IMG/VR virus record: IMGVR_UViG_3300042373_001302
Coordinates: 1 to 64,000 of that record
Length of the DNA stretch: 64,000 bases
Origin: a virus
Direction: 5' to 3' (one strand)
The notes beneath the pieces are model-generated. The model searched no databases, had not been told where the DNA came from, and worked only from the letters and a program-made list of their open reading frames with translations. Within the stretch, counting starts at the first letter, position 1, and each line of letters opens with the position of its first letter. Position numbers and translations under genes: made by a program. Positions 54,724-61,572 of the stretch are shown here, piece after piece.

Positions 54724-54831
54724 AAAAATGAGCTTTTGTACTACCCCCAGAGCTCTAACTGTGCTAACCTACGATTTAGAAGTTTAGTGGCACTAAAGTG
54801 ACTTTCCTGTCTTCGATCCTTGATCAGAGGC
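54724..54831 (-). ncRNA. Candidate structured intergenic RNA between ATPase and SSB-like genes
   Basis: A 137-bp gap, clearly GC-richer than its surroundings. On the - strand CTCTGA near its start can pair with TTAGAG near its end (6 bp), enclosing GATC-AAG-GATC, GAC-AGGAAA-GTC and TTTAGT-GCC-ACTAAA hairpins. A GAGCT/AGCTC stem followed by ATTTTT closes the region and could terminate or attenuate before the SSB-like gene. Parts resemble tRNA D-arm sequence (TAGCACAGTTAGAGC) but no acceptor or T arm fits. Role unknown. Confidence 0.38.
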
Positions 54832-55596
54832 TTATTCTATAAATATTTTAGACCAATCAATTGTTAACTTACCATTCTCATCTGATTCAATAAGAGTAAT
54901 GATTTTGTTTTTCAAATGTTCTGGTCTTGAACCAACAATTAGTGATTCTGAAGGTGCAAAATTTACAAGTGTTTTATTTTCGTCTCTGTAGACATAACCT
55001 ATTGCATCTACTTGCGAACAAAGTATTGATGCTATTTTACCAGTTAATGCTAAACCTCTTGACTCCATTTCTTTTCCTTCTTTTTCTACAAATTTTCCTT
55101 TTAAGTGACCTAAAATAATTAATGTATCACATAAACTATCAAGTTCATTTAAAATTATATCCATAGCTTCTCTTAGATATTGATAACCTGCTCCATTTGG
55201 AAGCTTAGTTACATCTTCTCCTACCCAATTTCTTCCCATAGGAGTTCCTTGATATAGTTTATTAGCTAATTCTAAGGAAATATCTTCTAATGCTGATACA
55301 GTATCTATTGTAATATATTTATAAACATAACTACCTTTTTTCTCATTTTCTTTAAAAATAGATGTTATGATTTCTTTTAGAACAGTTAAAGGGCTTTTAC
55401 CTTCTTTTTTAGCAATTTGCAATACATTAATTTTCATAGCATTTACAAACTGTGAACCATCTTCTACATCTATAATTAAATTATCATCTAAAGCGGCTAC
55501 AGCTTCTGTTTTTCCTGCTTTAGGATTAGAAAATAAAATTATTTTTTTAGGATTAGTTCTTTCTGCTTCTGTTCTTTTTGTTGGTAATTCAATCAT
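54832..55596 (-). CDS. AAA_24-type phage ATPase (RecA/Sak4-like)
   Basis: A 254-residue P-loop ATPase. Walker A is SNPKAGKTE (about 20-28), followed by NLIIDVEDGSQF, the Walker B-like YITIDTVSALED and the sensor segment LIILGHLKGKF. This is the AAA_24/Sak4-like family often found near SSB genes in phages and linked to single-strand annealing recombination. I chose the ATG at 55596; an in-frame GTG at 55626 would add ten residues. Confidence 0.75.
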   Translation of the reverse strand: MIELPTKRTEAERTNPKKIILFSNPKAGKTEAVAALDDNLIIDVEDGSQFVNAMKINVLQIAKKEGKSPLTVLKEIITSIFKENEKKGSYVYKYITIDTVSALEDISLELANKLYQGTPMGRNWVGEDVTKLPNGAGYQYLREAMDIILNELDSLCDTLIILGHLKGKFVEKEGKEMESRGLALTGKIASILCSQVDAIGYVYRDENKTLVNFAPSESLIVGSRPEHLKNKIITLIESDENGKLTIDWSKIFIE

Positions 55597-55665
55597 TAAA
55601 TTTTGTTCCGACCATACACCTTCCACTTTTAGTTAAAATTAAATATTCTATTATATTTTTCATTT

Positions 55666-56607
55666 TTAACGACGTATCATTTGTATAATATTGTGAACTT
55701 TATCTAAACCTGCTTTATCATCAGGTTTAGGTAATTCTTTAAAATAATTTACAGCACCATCAAAATATAAAGGACATATCGTTCCAGCTCCTCCTTCACG
55801 ACCACCTAATATTTCCAAAAATCTTATATTATCTTTAAAAAATCTAATATTGTAACCATAATAGTCTTCTATTTCATGTCTAAATGGACTAAATAAACCA
55901 ACTATCACATTAGCATCTCTTTGAGTCATTTTATTATCTCCAAGACCATCTAATGAAGGTTTTAATTTATTAGCTTTTTTATTTTCTATAGATTCTTGTG
56001 CTGCTGCTTGTTGTTGAATTACTACTGGTATATAACCAAATCTATTTCGTAATTTAATTAAATAATCTGAACTTAATTTACCTATTGATTCATGTAAAGT
56101 CATAGGTAATCCTGTGTCTTTGTTTTTTTCTGTACTAATTAAACCAATATGATCAATAATACACATTACATATTCTTCAGGATCATTAGGTTCATAATAA
56201 TCTTCTACTTCAATAAATTCATCTTTTTTAGTTTCTATACGTCTTTTATGAATTTTACCATGATTAATAGCATAATTTCTTAAAAGTGTATAGATACCAT
56301 AAGGATTTCTTATATCATCAATAAATTCAACAATTTCCTCAATTTTTTCAAAATAAGGTTTATATTTTTCAATTACTTTTAAAATTTCTTCAGGGAGAAT
56401 TTTATCTGCTTTTGTACTTTTTAAATGCATAGGACTAATCCTAATACCTTCTTTTTCATATAATATGTTAGCAAAAGCTGATAACATTTTTTCTTCTTTA
56501 GACATTTCTAAAGTAAAATAAAATATTTTTAATCTTATATTAAGATTATTATCTATAACTTGTTTTATAGTATTATATAAGAACAAGCTGTCTGCAATTT
56601 GAGTTTT
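55666..56607 (-). CDS. dnaB: Replicative DNA helicase DnaB-type, exon 3 (RecA-like domain)
   Basis: Exon 3 encodes 313 residues starting KTQIADSLFLYN. Its FYFTLEMSKEEKM, VMCIIDHIGLIS (Walker B), VVIQQQAAAQES (H4-like) and DGLGDNKMTQRDANVIVGL segments are the C-terminal part of the DnaB helicase core. Read alone it lacks both a start and the P-loop: the frame upstream meets a TAG at 56617-56619 and the apparent TTG start at 56586 is internal. Joined to exon 2 (58656-58664) and exon 1 (59705-59875) it gives A-N-S-K-V-G-K-T, a perfect Walker A, in a 373-residue protein. Splice sites are predicted. Confidence 0.85.
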   Translation of the reverse strand, partial: KTQIADSLFLYNTIKQVIDNNLNIRLKIFYFTLEMSKEEKMLSAFANILYEKEGIRISPMHLKSTKADKILPEEILKVIEKYKPYFEKIEEIVEFIDDIRNPYGIYTLLRNYAINHGKIHKRRIETKKDEFIEVEDYYEPNDPEEYVMCIIDHIGLISTEKNKDTGLPMTLHESIGKLSSDYLIKLRNRFGYIPVVIQQQAAAQESIENKKANKLKPSLDGLGDNKMTQRDANVIVGLFSPFRHEIEDYYGYNIRFFKDNIRFLEILGGREGGAGTICPLYFDGAVNYFKELPKPDDKAGLDKVHNIIQMIRR

Positions 56608-56634
56608 CTTTTACTCTATAATTTAATAATTAAA

Positions 56635-57249
56635 TTATACGGTTGTATTTACACACCAAATTTTAATATTATTATCACTATTTGGATTTAAAAACCAATC
56701 TGTAGTAGTCATACTAAGTTGTTGTAACCAAGTATAATAATCTTCATGATTATCATTACGATTAGTACTAAAAATAATAGCTCCTCTACTACTATTTCTA
56801 CAAATTTGTTTAATTGTATTGATAATATTAGTAAAAATACTTTTTTTCAAAGCAACATAATCATCATGTGTAGTATCAACATGTTGTTCAATTACATTTA
56901 TTATAGGATTTAAACCACTAATAGTTTCAATACCACAAGAAAAATCAGGATTTTCTCTTGAAAAACCTACAGTTCTTTCTACAAGTTGATTAGTTCTATC
57001 ATTAAATCTAAATCTTATCACATTATTGTCATTTGTAACAACAATACTTTGAATAATTTGATTTTCTGTTCTAATTGGTGGTAGAGGTGGTACAACATTA
57101 ACATCTTCAAATAAACTTCTGTCATATCTAACTAATTTACCTGAATCATTAATAATTTTTACATAGTTACCATCTTCTTCCTCAATATTATATTCCGTAT
57201 TTAATGTAATTTTATAATTTTTAGTATTTTTACATTTTAATTTTGCCAT
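56635..57249 (-). CDS. ORF in 3' part of intron B, unknown
   Basis: A 204-residue protein from the ATG at 57249 (an upstream ATG at 57306 lies inside the intron's P7 element and is unlikely). It starts MAKLKCKNTKNYKITLNTEYNIEEEDG, a small SH3-like looking beta domain, then a PPLPPIR linker, a beta middle, and a helical C-terminus with RGAIIFSTNRNDN and NIKIWCVNTTV. No LAGLIDADG, GIY-YIG, HNH or His-Cys box motif is present. It lies between the intron S element and the 3' splice site. Confidence 0.55.
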   Translation of the reverse strand: MAKLKCKNTKNYKITLNTEYNIEEEDGNYVKIINDSGKLVRYDRSLFEDVNVVPPLPPIRTENQIIQSIVVTNDNNVIRFRFNDRTNQLVERTVGFSRENPDFSCGIETISGLNPIINVIEQHVDTTHDDYVALKKSIFTNIINTIKQICRNSSRGAIIFSTNRNDNHEDYYTWLQQLSMTTTDWFLNPNSDNNIKIWCVNTTV

Positions 57250-57264
57250 TTTTATAATTTTTAA

Positions 57265-57393
57265 TTTAATATTTATATTTATAGTTTGGACTATCTCTTC
57301 AACCATTATGGTTGCTGGACGCTATAAGCTCACCGTAGTGTCTTTAGTCTCTACACCTTCATCAGTCTTCCCTGAAGCTTGGCACGGTATTGT
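57265..57393 (-). ncRNA. Catalytic core of group I intron B
   Basis: Contains P3 (57388-57384 with 57336-57332), the R-like element ending AGACTA near 57345, and the S element from 57300 to 57288, in the order P3-P4/P6-R-P8-S. The similarity to the T4 td intron core (AGUAGACAAU, CCGUGC) points to subgroup IA. Confidence 0.75.
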
Positions 57394-58095
57394 CTACTTA
57401 AAAAATACTGATTTTAAATATCTTTCACAAGTTTTAAACTTTTTTTCTTCTAATAATTCAAACACTTTTTTTCTTTCAGCTTGTTTACCATGTTTTACAG
57501 TACCTCCTACATACATATAAATATGATTATATGTTAAAAAAGTTTTATCACCAAAAAACTTATGGAATTCAGTTAATGTTTTAAATGGTTTGTTTAAATA
57601 ATCAGTATTTGATGACCAAGTTTCAACAGATGGATCATAAAAACCATCCATAATTGGAGTATAATATGAAGGCATTTTATAATATTGATTTATACCAGTA
57701 TTTATTTTATGCCAATTATAATAATGTGCTAATAAAAAAGCATTTTGAATTGTAACACCTAATTTATTCATCATTATTGTGTCTTCAAGAATTTTACGAA
57801 TATCTTTAGTTCTTGTATATCTACAAATTCTAAAGAAAAATACTTGAACAGATTCAATTTTATTTTCAAATTCAAAACTATTATCTGTTACATTTGTAAT
57901 AATTGTTTTAAATCTAAATCTTTTTATAATATCTATTAATAAAGATACATCTTCAGAATCATATGTTTCAAATCTGTGTAGCAAACCTTCTTTATAACCA
58001 TTTCCACAACTCATATTTGTAAAATTAAATTTTATATTAAGAGCACTTGATGCATTACTAGGTCCTACTTTAAGTTTTGTTAAGTATTTACTCAT
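57394..58095 (-). CDS. ORF in a peripheral loop of intron B, unknown
   Basis: A 233-residue protein. Its start codon and stop codon lie within the two strands of a 12-bp complementary pair (CTATTTAAAAAA / TTTTTTAAGTAG), so the gene occupies the loop of an intron helix, the usual site for intron ORFs. Sequence: a Cys/Gly motif NMSCGNGYKEG, an IIKRFRFKTIITNVTDNSFEFEN segment, a helical middle and a basic end with KHGKQAERKKVFELLEEKKFK. I recognise no endonuclease or maturase motif; it could be a divergent one or phage cargo. Confidence 0.6.
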   Translation of the reverse strand: MSKYLTKLKVGPSNASSALNIKFNFTNMSCGNGYKEGLLHRFETYDSEDVSLLIDIIKRFRFKTIITNVTDNSFEFENKIESVQVFFFRICRYTRTKDIRKILEDTIMMNKLGVTIQNAFLLAHYYNWHKINTGINQYYKMPSYYTPIMDGFYDPSVETWSSNTDYLNKPFKTLTEFHKFFGDKTFLTYNHIYMYVGGTVKHGKQAERKKVFELLEEKKFKTCERYLKSVFFK

Positions 58096-58152
58096 TTTTT
58101 AAATAGATTTTCACCGTTTTCATCCAGTTTAATGTAAACTATTATACGGTTG

Positions 58153-58596
58153 TTAATATTTTCTCATTTTTTCATAATCAGCTAAAGAATAGCCGTCTAT
58201 ACCTTTTGTAGTATAATAATTACTTTTAGCATGTGATGACATATATGATGCATTACCATTATTGTAATATTTTACAGTAACTTTTTGAATCATATTACAC
58301 CATACTAACACTACAGCTTTGTCTTCTTTAATAAATTCAAATATTAACTTTACAACACTTTCTAAAGATGTTATGGGAAATCTTGATTTAACAATCATAT
58401 GAAGATCTGTAATGCTTCTAAATGCATTTACTTTTGTATCTTGACCTTTACCATCACATTGTAATTTTGTGCATTCTGGGTCATCGTATGTAGGTATAGA
58501 TTTACCTCTTAAAAAGTATCTAAGAAGTTGTTTACGAGATGTAGTAATTGGTACATCTGTTTCTTTAACATAAATTAATTTCTCATTTTGTTTCAT
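58153..58596 (-). CDS. ORF in 5' part of intron B, unknown
   Basis: A 147-residue protein located between intron B's P1 and its next helix. Seen: SRKQLLRYFLRGKSIPTYDD, then CTKLQCDGKGQDTK, and a C-terminal YNNGNASYMSSHAKSNYYTTKG. No known homing endonuclease motif; the two Cys are not in a zinc pattern. The ATG has an AT-rich leader like other phage genes here. Its 3' end carries a 13-bp sequence repeated at the 3' end of the 204-residue ORF. Confidence 0.55.
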   Translation of the reverse strand: MKQNEKLIYVKETDVPITTSRKQLLRYFLRGKSIPTYDDPECTKLQCDGKGQDTKVNAFRSITDLHMIVKSRFPITSLESVVKLIFEFIKEDKAVVLVWCNMIQKVTVKYYNNGNASYMSSHAKSNYYTTKGIDGYSLADYEKMRKY

Positions 58597-58655
58597 TTTT
58601 ATTTAATAGTTTAAATTTTTACATCTAATTATTACTAACTAGCTTGGCAAACGCT

Positions 58656-58664
58656 ACCAACTTT
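58656..58664 (-). CDS. dnaB: Replicative DNA helicase, exon 2 (9-nt microexon encoding K-V-G of Walker A)
   Basis: AAAGTTGGT on the - strand. It is preceded by intron A ending ...AAAAG and followed by intron B, whose first helix P1 pairs TTGGT with GCCAA and puts a U-G pair at the junction. An in-frame TAA 12-14 bases upstream of the GGT codon rules out a longer exon. Joining it in frame between ...ANS (exon 1) and KTQ... (exon 3) restores A-x4-G-K-T. This is a prediction from reading frame and intron rules. Confidence 0.72.
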
Positions 58665-58671
58665 CTTTTAT

Positions 58672-58886
58672 ATTCTATATAAAACGCAACTTTTATACAC
58701 GTTCTCTTACGAACTGCTATATGTCCCCATATAGAATAGACTATATCTTTATCTCATTGAGATAGCTCCCTTTTCCACAACCATAAGCTTGTTGTGTACA
58801 CCTGCGGCGGTTAGTCGTTGAACGTTCCTTTATATAATAAAGGCTTCGCTGCTGATTACCTGTTCTAGGCTTCCCAGCAATTAAAG
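58672..58886 (-). ncRNA. Catalytic core of group I intron A
   Basis: The P3-P9 region begins ten bases after the GIY-YIG stop codon. The Q, R and S elements named for intron A occur in the correct order and spacing, with a P8 arm containing ACAACAAGCTTATGGTTGT as its hairpin. It is GC-richer than the surrounding coding sequence, as expected for a ribozyme core. Confidence 0.88.
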
Positions 58887-58896
58887 AGCTTGTCAT

Positions 58897-59610
58897 TTAG
58901 ATGTCACCATCTAACGTAGCTATTTCAATATAATATTTGTTTTTAAATTTACTTTTTCTTTTAATACTTTGTGATATCTGACTTGGAAAACAATTAAAAT
59001 AATTAGCACATTCTTTTAAAGAATTAAAAGACATTTCTAGTTGTAAACTATTATAATTTATAATATTTACTTTTTTATTTAAAAATGTATTATCTTTTTT
59101 ATCTTTAATATAAGGTTCTAATTTATTAACATAATTTAAAGACCATAAATAATTACCTCCTTTTTTATATGTTTTATTTAAAAATCTACAAATTGTAGAT
59201 TGATGAATATTATTTTCTTTACATGCTTTTATAATATAATCATAACTTTTAATAAAATTACCATTTAAATCATATTGATGTATTTGTTTACCAAATGAAC
59301 TATGTTCTAAAACTTTTTTTACAATATTAAATTCAGGTTGAAATAAATCAATATAAAATTGTTCTTTTTCAATTAAATTTTCAATTTCACAAAATTCAAG
59401 AATAATATATATAAAATTATTTTCTTTATATTTATTCCAAGAATTTTGTAATATTTTATTATTGTGTTTGTTTTTACGTAATTGACATTTATGATTAATT
59501 AGTCTTTCACTTAAACTTTTAGAACTTCCAATGTATCTTTTTTGATTTGTAATATTTAAAATACAATAAATACCTGATTTGTTTAATAAATTTTTTCTTA
59601 CTGTTTGCAT
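58897..59610 (-). CDS. Intron-encoded GIY-YIG homing endonuclease
   Basis: A 237-residue enzyme. The catalytic domain (1-90) has SGIYCILNI and KRYIGSSKSL, then ERLINHKCQLRKNKHNNKILQ and LIEKEQFYID with the catalytic Glu. DNA-binding modules follow: IHQYDLNGNFIKSYDYI with an HQSTICRFLN helix (IENR/NUMOD1-like) and a second copy SFNSLKECANYF...SQISQSI. It lies inside intron A upstream of the ribozyme core and has its own promoter within the intron. It would spread the intron into intronless helicase genes. Confidence 0.9.
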   Translation of the reverse strand: MQTVRKNLLNKSGIYCILNITNQKRYIGSSKSLSERLINHKCQLRKNKHNNKILQNSWNKYKENNFIYIILEFCEIENLIEKEQFYIDLFQPEFNIVKKVLEHSSFGKQIHQYDLNGNFIKSYDYIIKACKENNIHQSTICRFLNKTYKKGGNYLWSLNYVNKLEPYIKDKKDNTFLNKKVNIINYNSLQLEMSFNSLKECANYFNCFPSQISQSIKRKSKFKNKYYIEIATLDGDI

Positions 59611-59624
59611 AAAATTATGTTTTA

Positions 59625-59658
59625 TACAAAAATACGAAAAATAAATTAAATTACCAAA
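59625..59658 (-). promoter_or_regulatory. Bacteroidetes-type promoter inside intron A
   Basis: On the - strand TTTGGTAAT from 59658 and TATTTTTGTA ending at 59625, same 34-bp layout as the other four. It lies 14 bases before the GIY-YIG ATG, so the endonuclease can be made from an mRNA that starts inside the intron. Confidence 0.7.
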
Positions 59659-59704
59659 TATTTAACATATTATTAACGCAAATTATTATATTAAATTGAT
59701 GTTA

Positions 59705-59875
59705 ACTATTTGCAGTGACAAGATAATATTTACCTTTTTCTATACCTGGATTTTCTTCTTCAAATCTAGGAAATCCCCAAGGTATACAATTAATTTTATT
59801 ATTTAATAATCTTTCTCGTCTATTTACGAGATTTTCATATACTCTGTCATATAGACTAAAGTTTTCTTTTTTCAT
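59705..59875 (-). CDS. dnaB: Replicative DNA helicase, exon 1 (start of protein to first half of Walker A)
   Basis: 57 codons from the ATG at 59875, directly after the preceding stop. It encodes MKKENFSLYDRVYENL..., then INCIPWGFPRFEEENPGIEKGKYYLVTANS. The G-K-Y-Y-L-V-T-A-N-S strand is the beta strand and first half of a P-loop. The frame then meets a TAA four bases later, where intron A begins. The primase-interacting N-terminal domain of cellular DnaB is absent; this is a core helicase. Confidence 0.82.
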
Positions 59876-60466
59876 CTATTTAATTTGTGATGTCCAATCG
59901 TCATTATCTATTAATTCTTCATCTATAAATGCTGAAAGTCTTGAATGTTCATCTTTACCTTCTTTTTTATAAATAAAATAATCAGCTTGTTGAAGATATG
60001 TATAATTATTTAATGATTTTAAATAAATATCTACAGCATTTAAGATTTGTTCTTTAGAATATTTAGGATTTAATTCCATCCATCTAATTAACTTATCTTT
60101 ACATGCTTGTTCAGAACCCATACTTCCAGGTTTTAAACCTTTCCATTTTTGTCTAAAATCATTAACAAATTGATCAATACCTTCAGTTAATGCACGAGGA
60201 GATCTTTTAAATTGTTTTTTATTATTTATAGAACTAATTTTATCTATTGATATAAAGTCTATTAATAATTTAGCTTTTTCTCTTAATATAATTTTTTCAT
60301 CTTGTCCTTTTTTTATGAATTGTTTTTCTTGTAAATTATTTAACATATTTATATTCCAATTATAATCTACATCATTGTAAAAATTTAATAAAAACATAAA
60401 TTCGTCAATAGATAAATTTTGCTCTTGTATTAGATCATAATCTAATATAAAAGATTTATTTATCAT
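59876..60466 (-). CDS. Putative replication protein / helicase loader
   Basis: A 196-residue protein immediately upstream of helicase exon 1 with no gap. The first 75 residues look like a winged-helix unit (SIDEFMFLLNFYN, MLNNLQEKQFIKK). The second half holds FRQKWKGLKPGSMGSEQACKDKLIRWM and YLQQADYFIYK, a helical pattern I associate with phage replication organiser or DnaT-like proteins of Bacteroidetes. A loader role is inferred from layout and position. Confidence 0.5.
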   Translation of the reverse strand: MINKSFILDYDLIQEQNLSIDEFMFLLNFYNDVDYNWNINMLNNLQEKQFIKKGQDEKIILREKAKLLIDFISIDKISSINNKKQFKRSPRALTEGIDQFVNDFRQKWKGLKPGSMGSEQACKDKLIRWMELNPKYSKEQILNAVDIYLKSLNNYTYLQQADYFIYKKEGKDEHSRLSAFIDEELIDNDDWTSQIK

Positions 60467-60849
60467 GTGTACATTAATTGTTTTTTATGTTCAGTCCAAT
60501 CACCTGATTTAACAAGTCTATCTTCAGTAACATTTGGTACATAAATATAAATACTTGCTTCACCATAAGGTGTATCTATAAATATTTTATCATAAAAAGT
60601 ATTATTTCCTTGTTCGGAATAACCTTCTAATGCATCAACCCAATAAGCTTCTTGATTATTTACTTCATATACTTCAATTACTACTGGAGTATTTCCATTT
60701 TGTTTTAATCCTGGAAATCCACCAAGACTATACAAACTAAAAGTAGGTTCTGTAGTACAGGTTCCTAAATATTTAGCATCTTTAATAATTCCATGATTAT
60801 GAAATCCTTTACGTAATGATCCGTAGACCGCAATTAATTTTTTATTCAT
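60463..60849 (-). CDS. GGCT/AIG2-like gamma-glutamyl cyclotransferase
   Basis: A 128-residue single-domain protein: LIAVYGSLRKGFHNH (canonical YGSLR loop), KYLGTCTTEPTFSLYSLGGFPGL, EVYEV, VDALEGY (catalytic Glu) and a closing SGDWTEH. Family members cyclise gamma-glutamylamines or peptides to 5-oxoproline. A longer paralogue is part of the amidoligase cluster at 52130-52717, about 8 kb away. Four-base overlap with the downstream replication gene. Confidence 0.85.
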   Translation of the reverse strand: MNKKLIAVYGSLRKGFHNHGIIKDAKYLGTCTTEPTFSLYSLGGFPGLKQNGNTPVVIEVYEVNNQEAYWVDALEGYSEQGNNTFYDKIFIDTPYGEASIYIYVPNVTEDRLVKSGDWTEHKKQLMYT

Positions 60850-61192
60850 TTTTTATAAATTGATTCATATAATTTTCAAAATATTCTAAACTATAATCAT
60901 AATATCCACCAAAAAAACTCCAATGTTGACTATTTTTAGGTTCAAATACAACCTTTTTAACATCTGGACAAAATAAAGCTTTAATTTCTTTATTTAAAAA
61001 TAATTCTTTTAAAACTTTAGTAACATCAGATTTTTTATATTCAGCTTTTAATAAATTATATGTAATATAATTTAATGTTACACCTGTATAATATTTACAA
61101 TATTTATTATCTAAAACTTTTAATGTTCTTTTTTTAGAATCAGGATTATCATTTAAATATTTTAATATTTTTTCTTTTATTTCTTCATTCAT
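60842..61192 (-). CDS. Unknown small protein
   Basis: A 116-residue, Lys/Tyr/Asn-rich protein: LKYLNDNPDSKKRTLKVLDN at the start, SDVTKVLKELFLNKEIKALF in the middle (possible winged helix), and an aromatic end with HWSFFGGYYDYSLEYF. No family recognised. It overlaps the GGCT gene by eight bases. Confidence 0.55.
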   Translation of the reverse strand: MNEEIKEKILKYLNDNPDSKKRTLKVLDNKYCKYYTGVTLNYITYNLLKAEYKKSDVTKVLKELFLNKEIKALFCPDVKKVVFEPKNSQHWSFFGGYYDYSLEYFENYMNQFIKNE

Positions 61193-61199
61193 TCTTTTT

Positions 61200-61403
61200 T
61201 TATTTTAAATTTGTTGTCCAATTACTAAAAGAATCACTATCATCCATAAGACTTCTTCCTGCAGTAATAAACCAATATATACCTTCAGGAATACACATAA
61301 ATATAATATTAAATGGATGAGATATAAACCAAAATATTATAGATGGTATAAAACATATCCATATTTTAAAAAATCTTAATAATGTTTTATTCATAATCAT
61401 CAA
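61200..61403 (-). CDS. Small two-segment membrane protein
   Basis: A 67-residue protein with two hydrophobic segments, about 10-28 (FFKIWICFIPSIIFWFI) and 32-48 (FNIIFMCIPEGIYWFITAG), and a polar tail ending NLK. The ATG at 61394 (MNKTLLRFF) is an alternative start with less overlap. It could act at the host membrane early in infection; nothing more can be said. Confidence 0.5.
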   Translation of the reverse strand: MMIMNKTLLRFFKIWICFIPSIIFWFISHPFNIIFMCIPEGIYWFITAGRSLMDDSDSFSNWTTNLK

Positions 61404-61572
61404 TTAAATTTTCATTTATAGATAGAATAAAGTCTTCTTCTATTTCAAGTAATACTTCACCTTCACCTTTACATAAACTACAAGTTCTGTATTCAAAACC
61501 TGCAGTTTGTTTAGCTTCCATTAATTGTTGTGCTCCTAAACATTTAGGACATGTTATTAATTTGTTATCCAT
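61387..61572 (-). CDS. Small zinc-finger protein, DnaJ-central-domain-like
   Basis: A 61-residue protein with CPKCLGAQQ and CSLCKGEGEV, i.e. two C-x2-C-x-G motifs as in half of the DnaJ cysteine-rich domain, then an acidic C-terminus. It probably binds one zinc ion. It overlaps the PRPP-synthetase-like gene by 16 bases and the membrane protein gene by 17. Such small proteins are common in phages; function unknown. Confidence 0.7.
   Translation of the reverse strand: MDNKLITCPKCLGAQQLMEAKQTAGFEYRTCSLCKGEGEVLLEIEEDFILSINENLIDDYE

Larger units (their letters stand above)
56608..58655 (-). mobile_element. Group I intron B (2,048 nt) in the helicase gene
   Basis: Predicted from 58655 (first base after exon 2 ...GGT) to the terminal G at 56608. 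P1: exon TTGGT pairs with intron GCCAA across a 7-nt loop, with the required U-G wobble at the splice site. The core at about 57285-57390 resembles the T4 td intron: AGTAGACAATACCGTGCCAAG, an R-like element with AGACTAAAGACAC, and the S element AAGAGATAGTCC. P3 pairs ACCGT with ACGGT; P7 pairs GACTA with TAGTC. A 12-bp stem (58106-58095 with 57405-57394) brackets the 233-residue ORF. The intron holds three ORFs, none clearly a homing endonuclease. Confidence 0.75.
58665..59704 (-). mobile_element. Group I intron A (1,040 nt) with GIY-YIG endonuclease gene
   Basis: Runs from the T after exon 1 (59704) to the terminal G at 58665. The core is clear: AATTGCTGGGAAGCC (58882-58868; Q/P4), GTTCAACGACTA (58823-58812; R) and AAGATATAGTCT (58749-58738; S), with P7 pairing GACTA/TAGTC. 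A P9-type stem CTATTCTATAT / ATATAGAATA follows. The GIY-YIG ORF lies upstream of the core. P1 at the 5' splice site is less clear than for intron B, so that boundary rests mainly on the reading frame and the exon-final T. Confidence 0.85.

Noticed and set aside
54724-54831. A tRNA gene
   Set aside because: A D-arm-like segment exists, but no acceptor stem or TTCRANY T arm can be placed in either orientation.
55666-56586. Helicase gene starting at the TTG at 56586 as a 306-residue protein
   Set aside because: It would lack Walker A entirely, and the codons KTQIADS continue upstream in frame to a splice-site-like G; exon structure explains it better.
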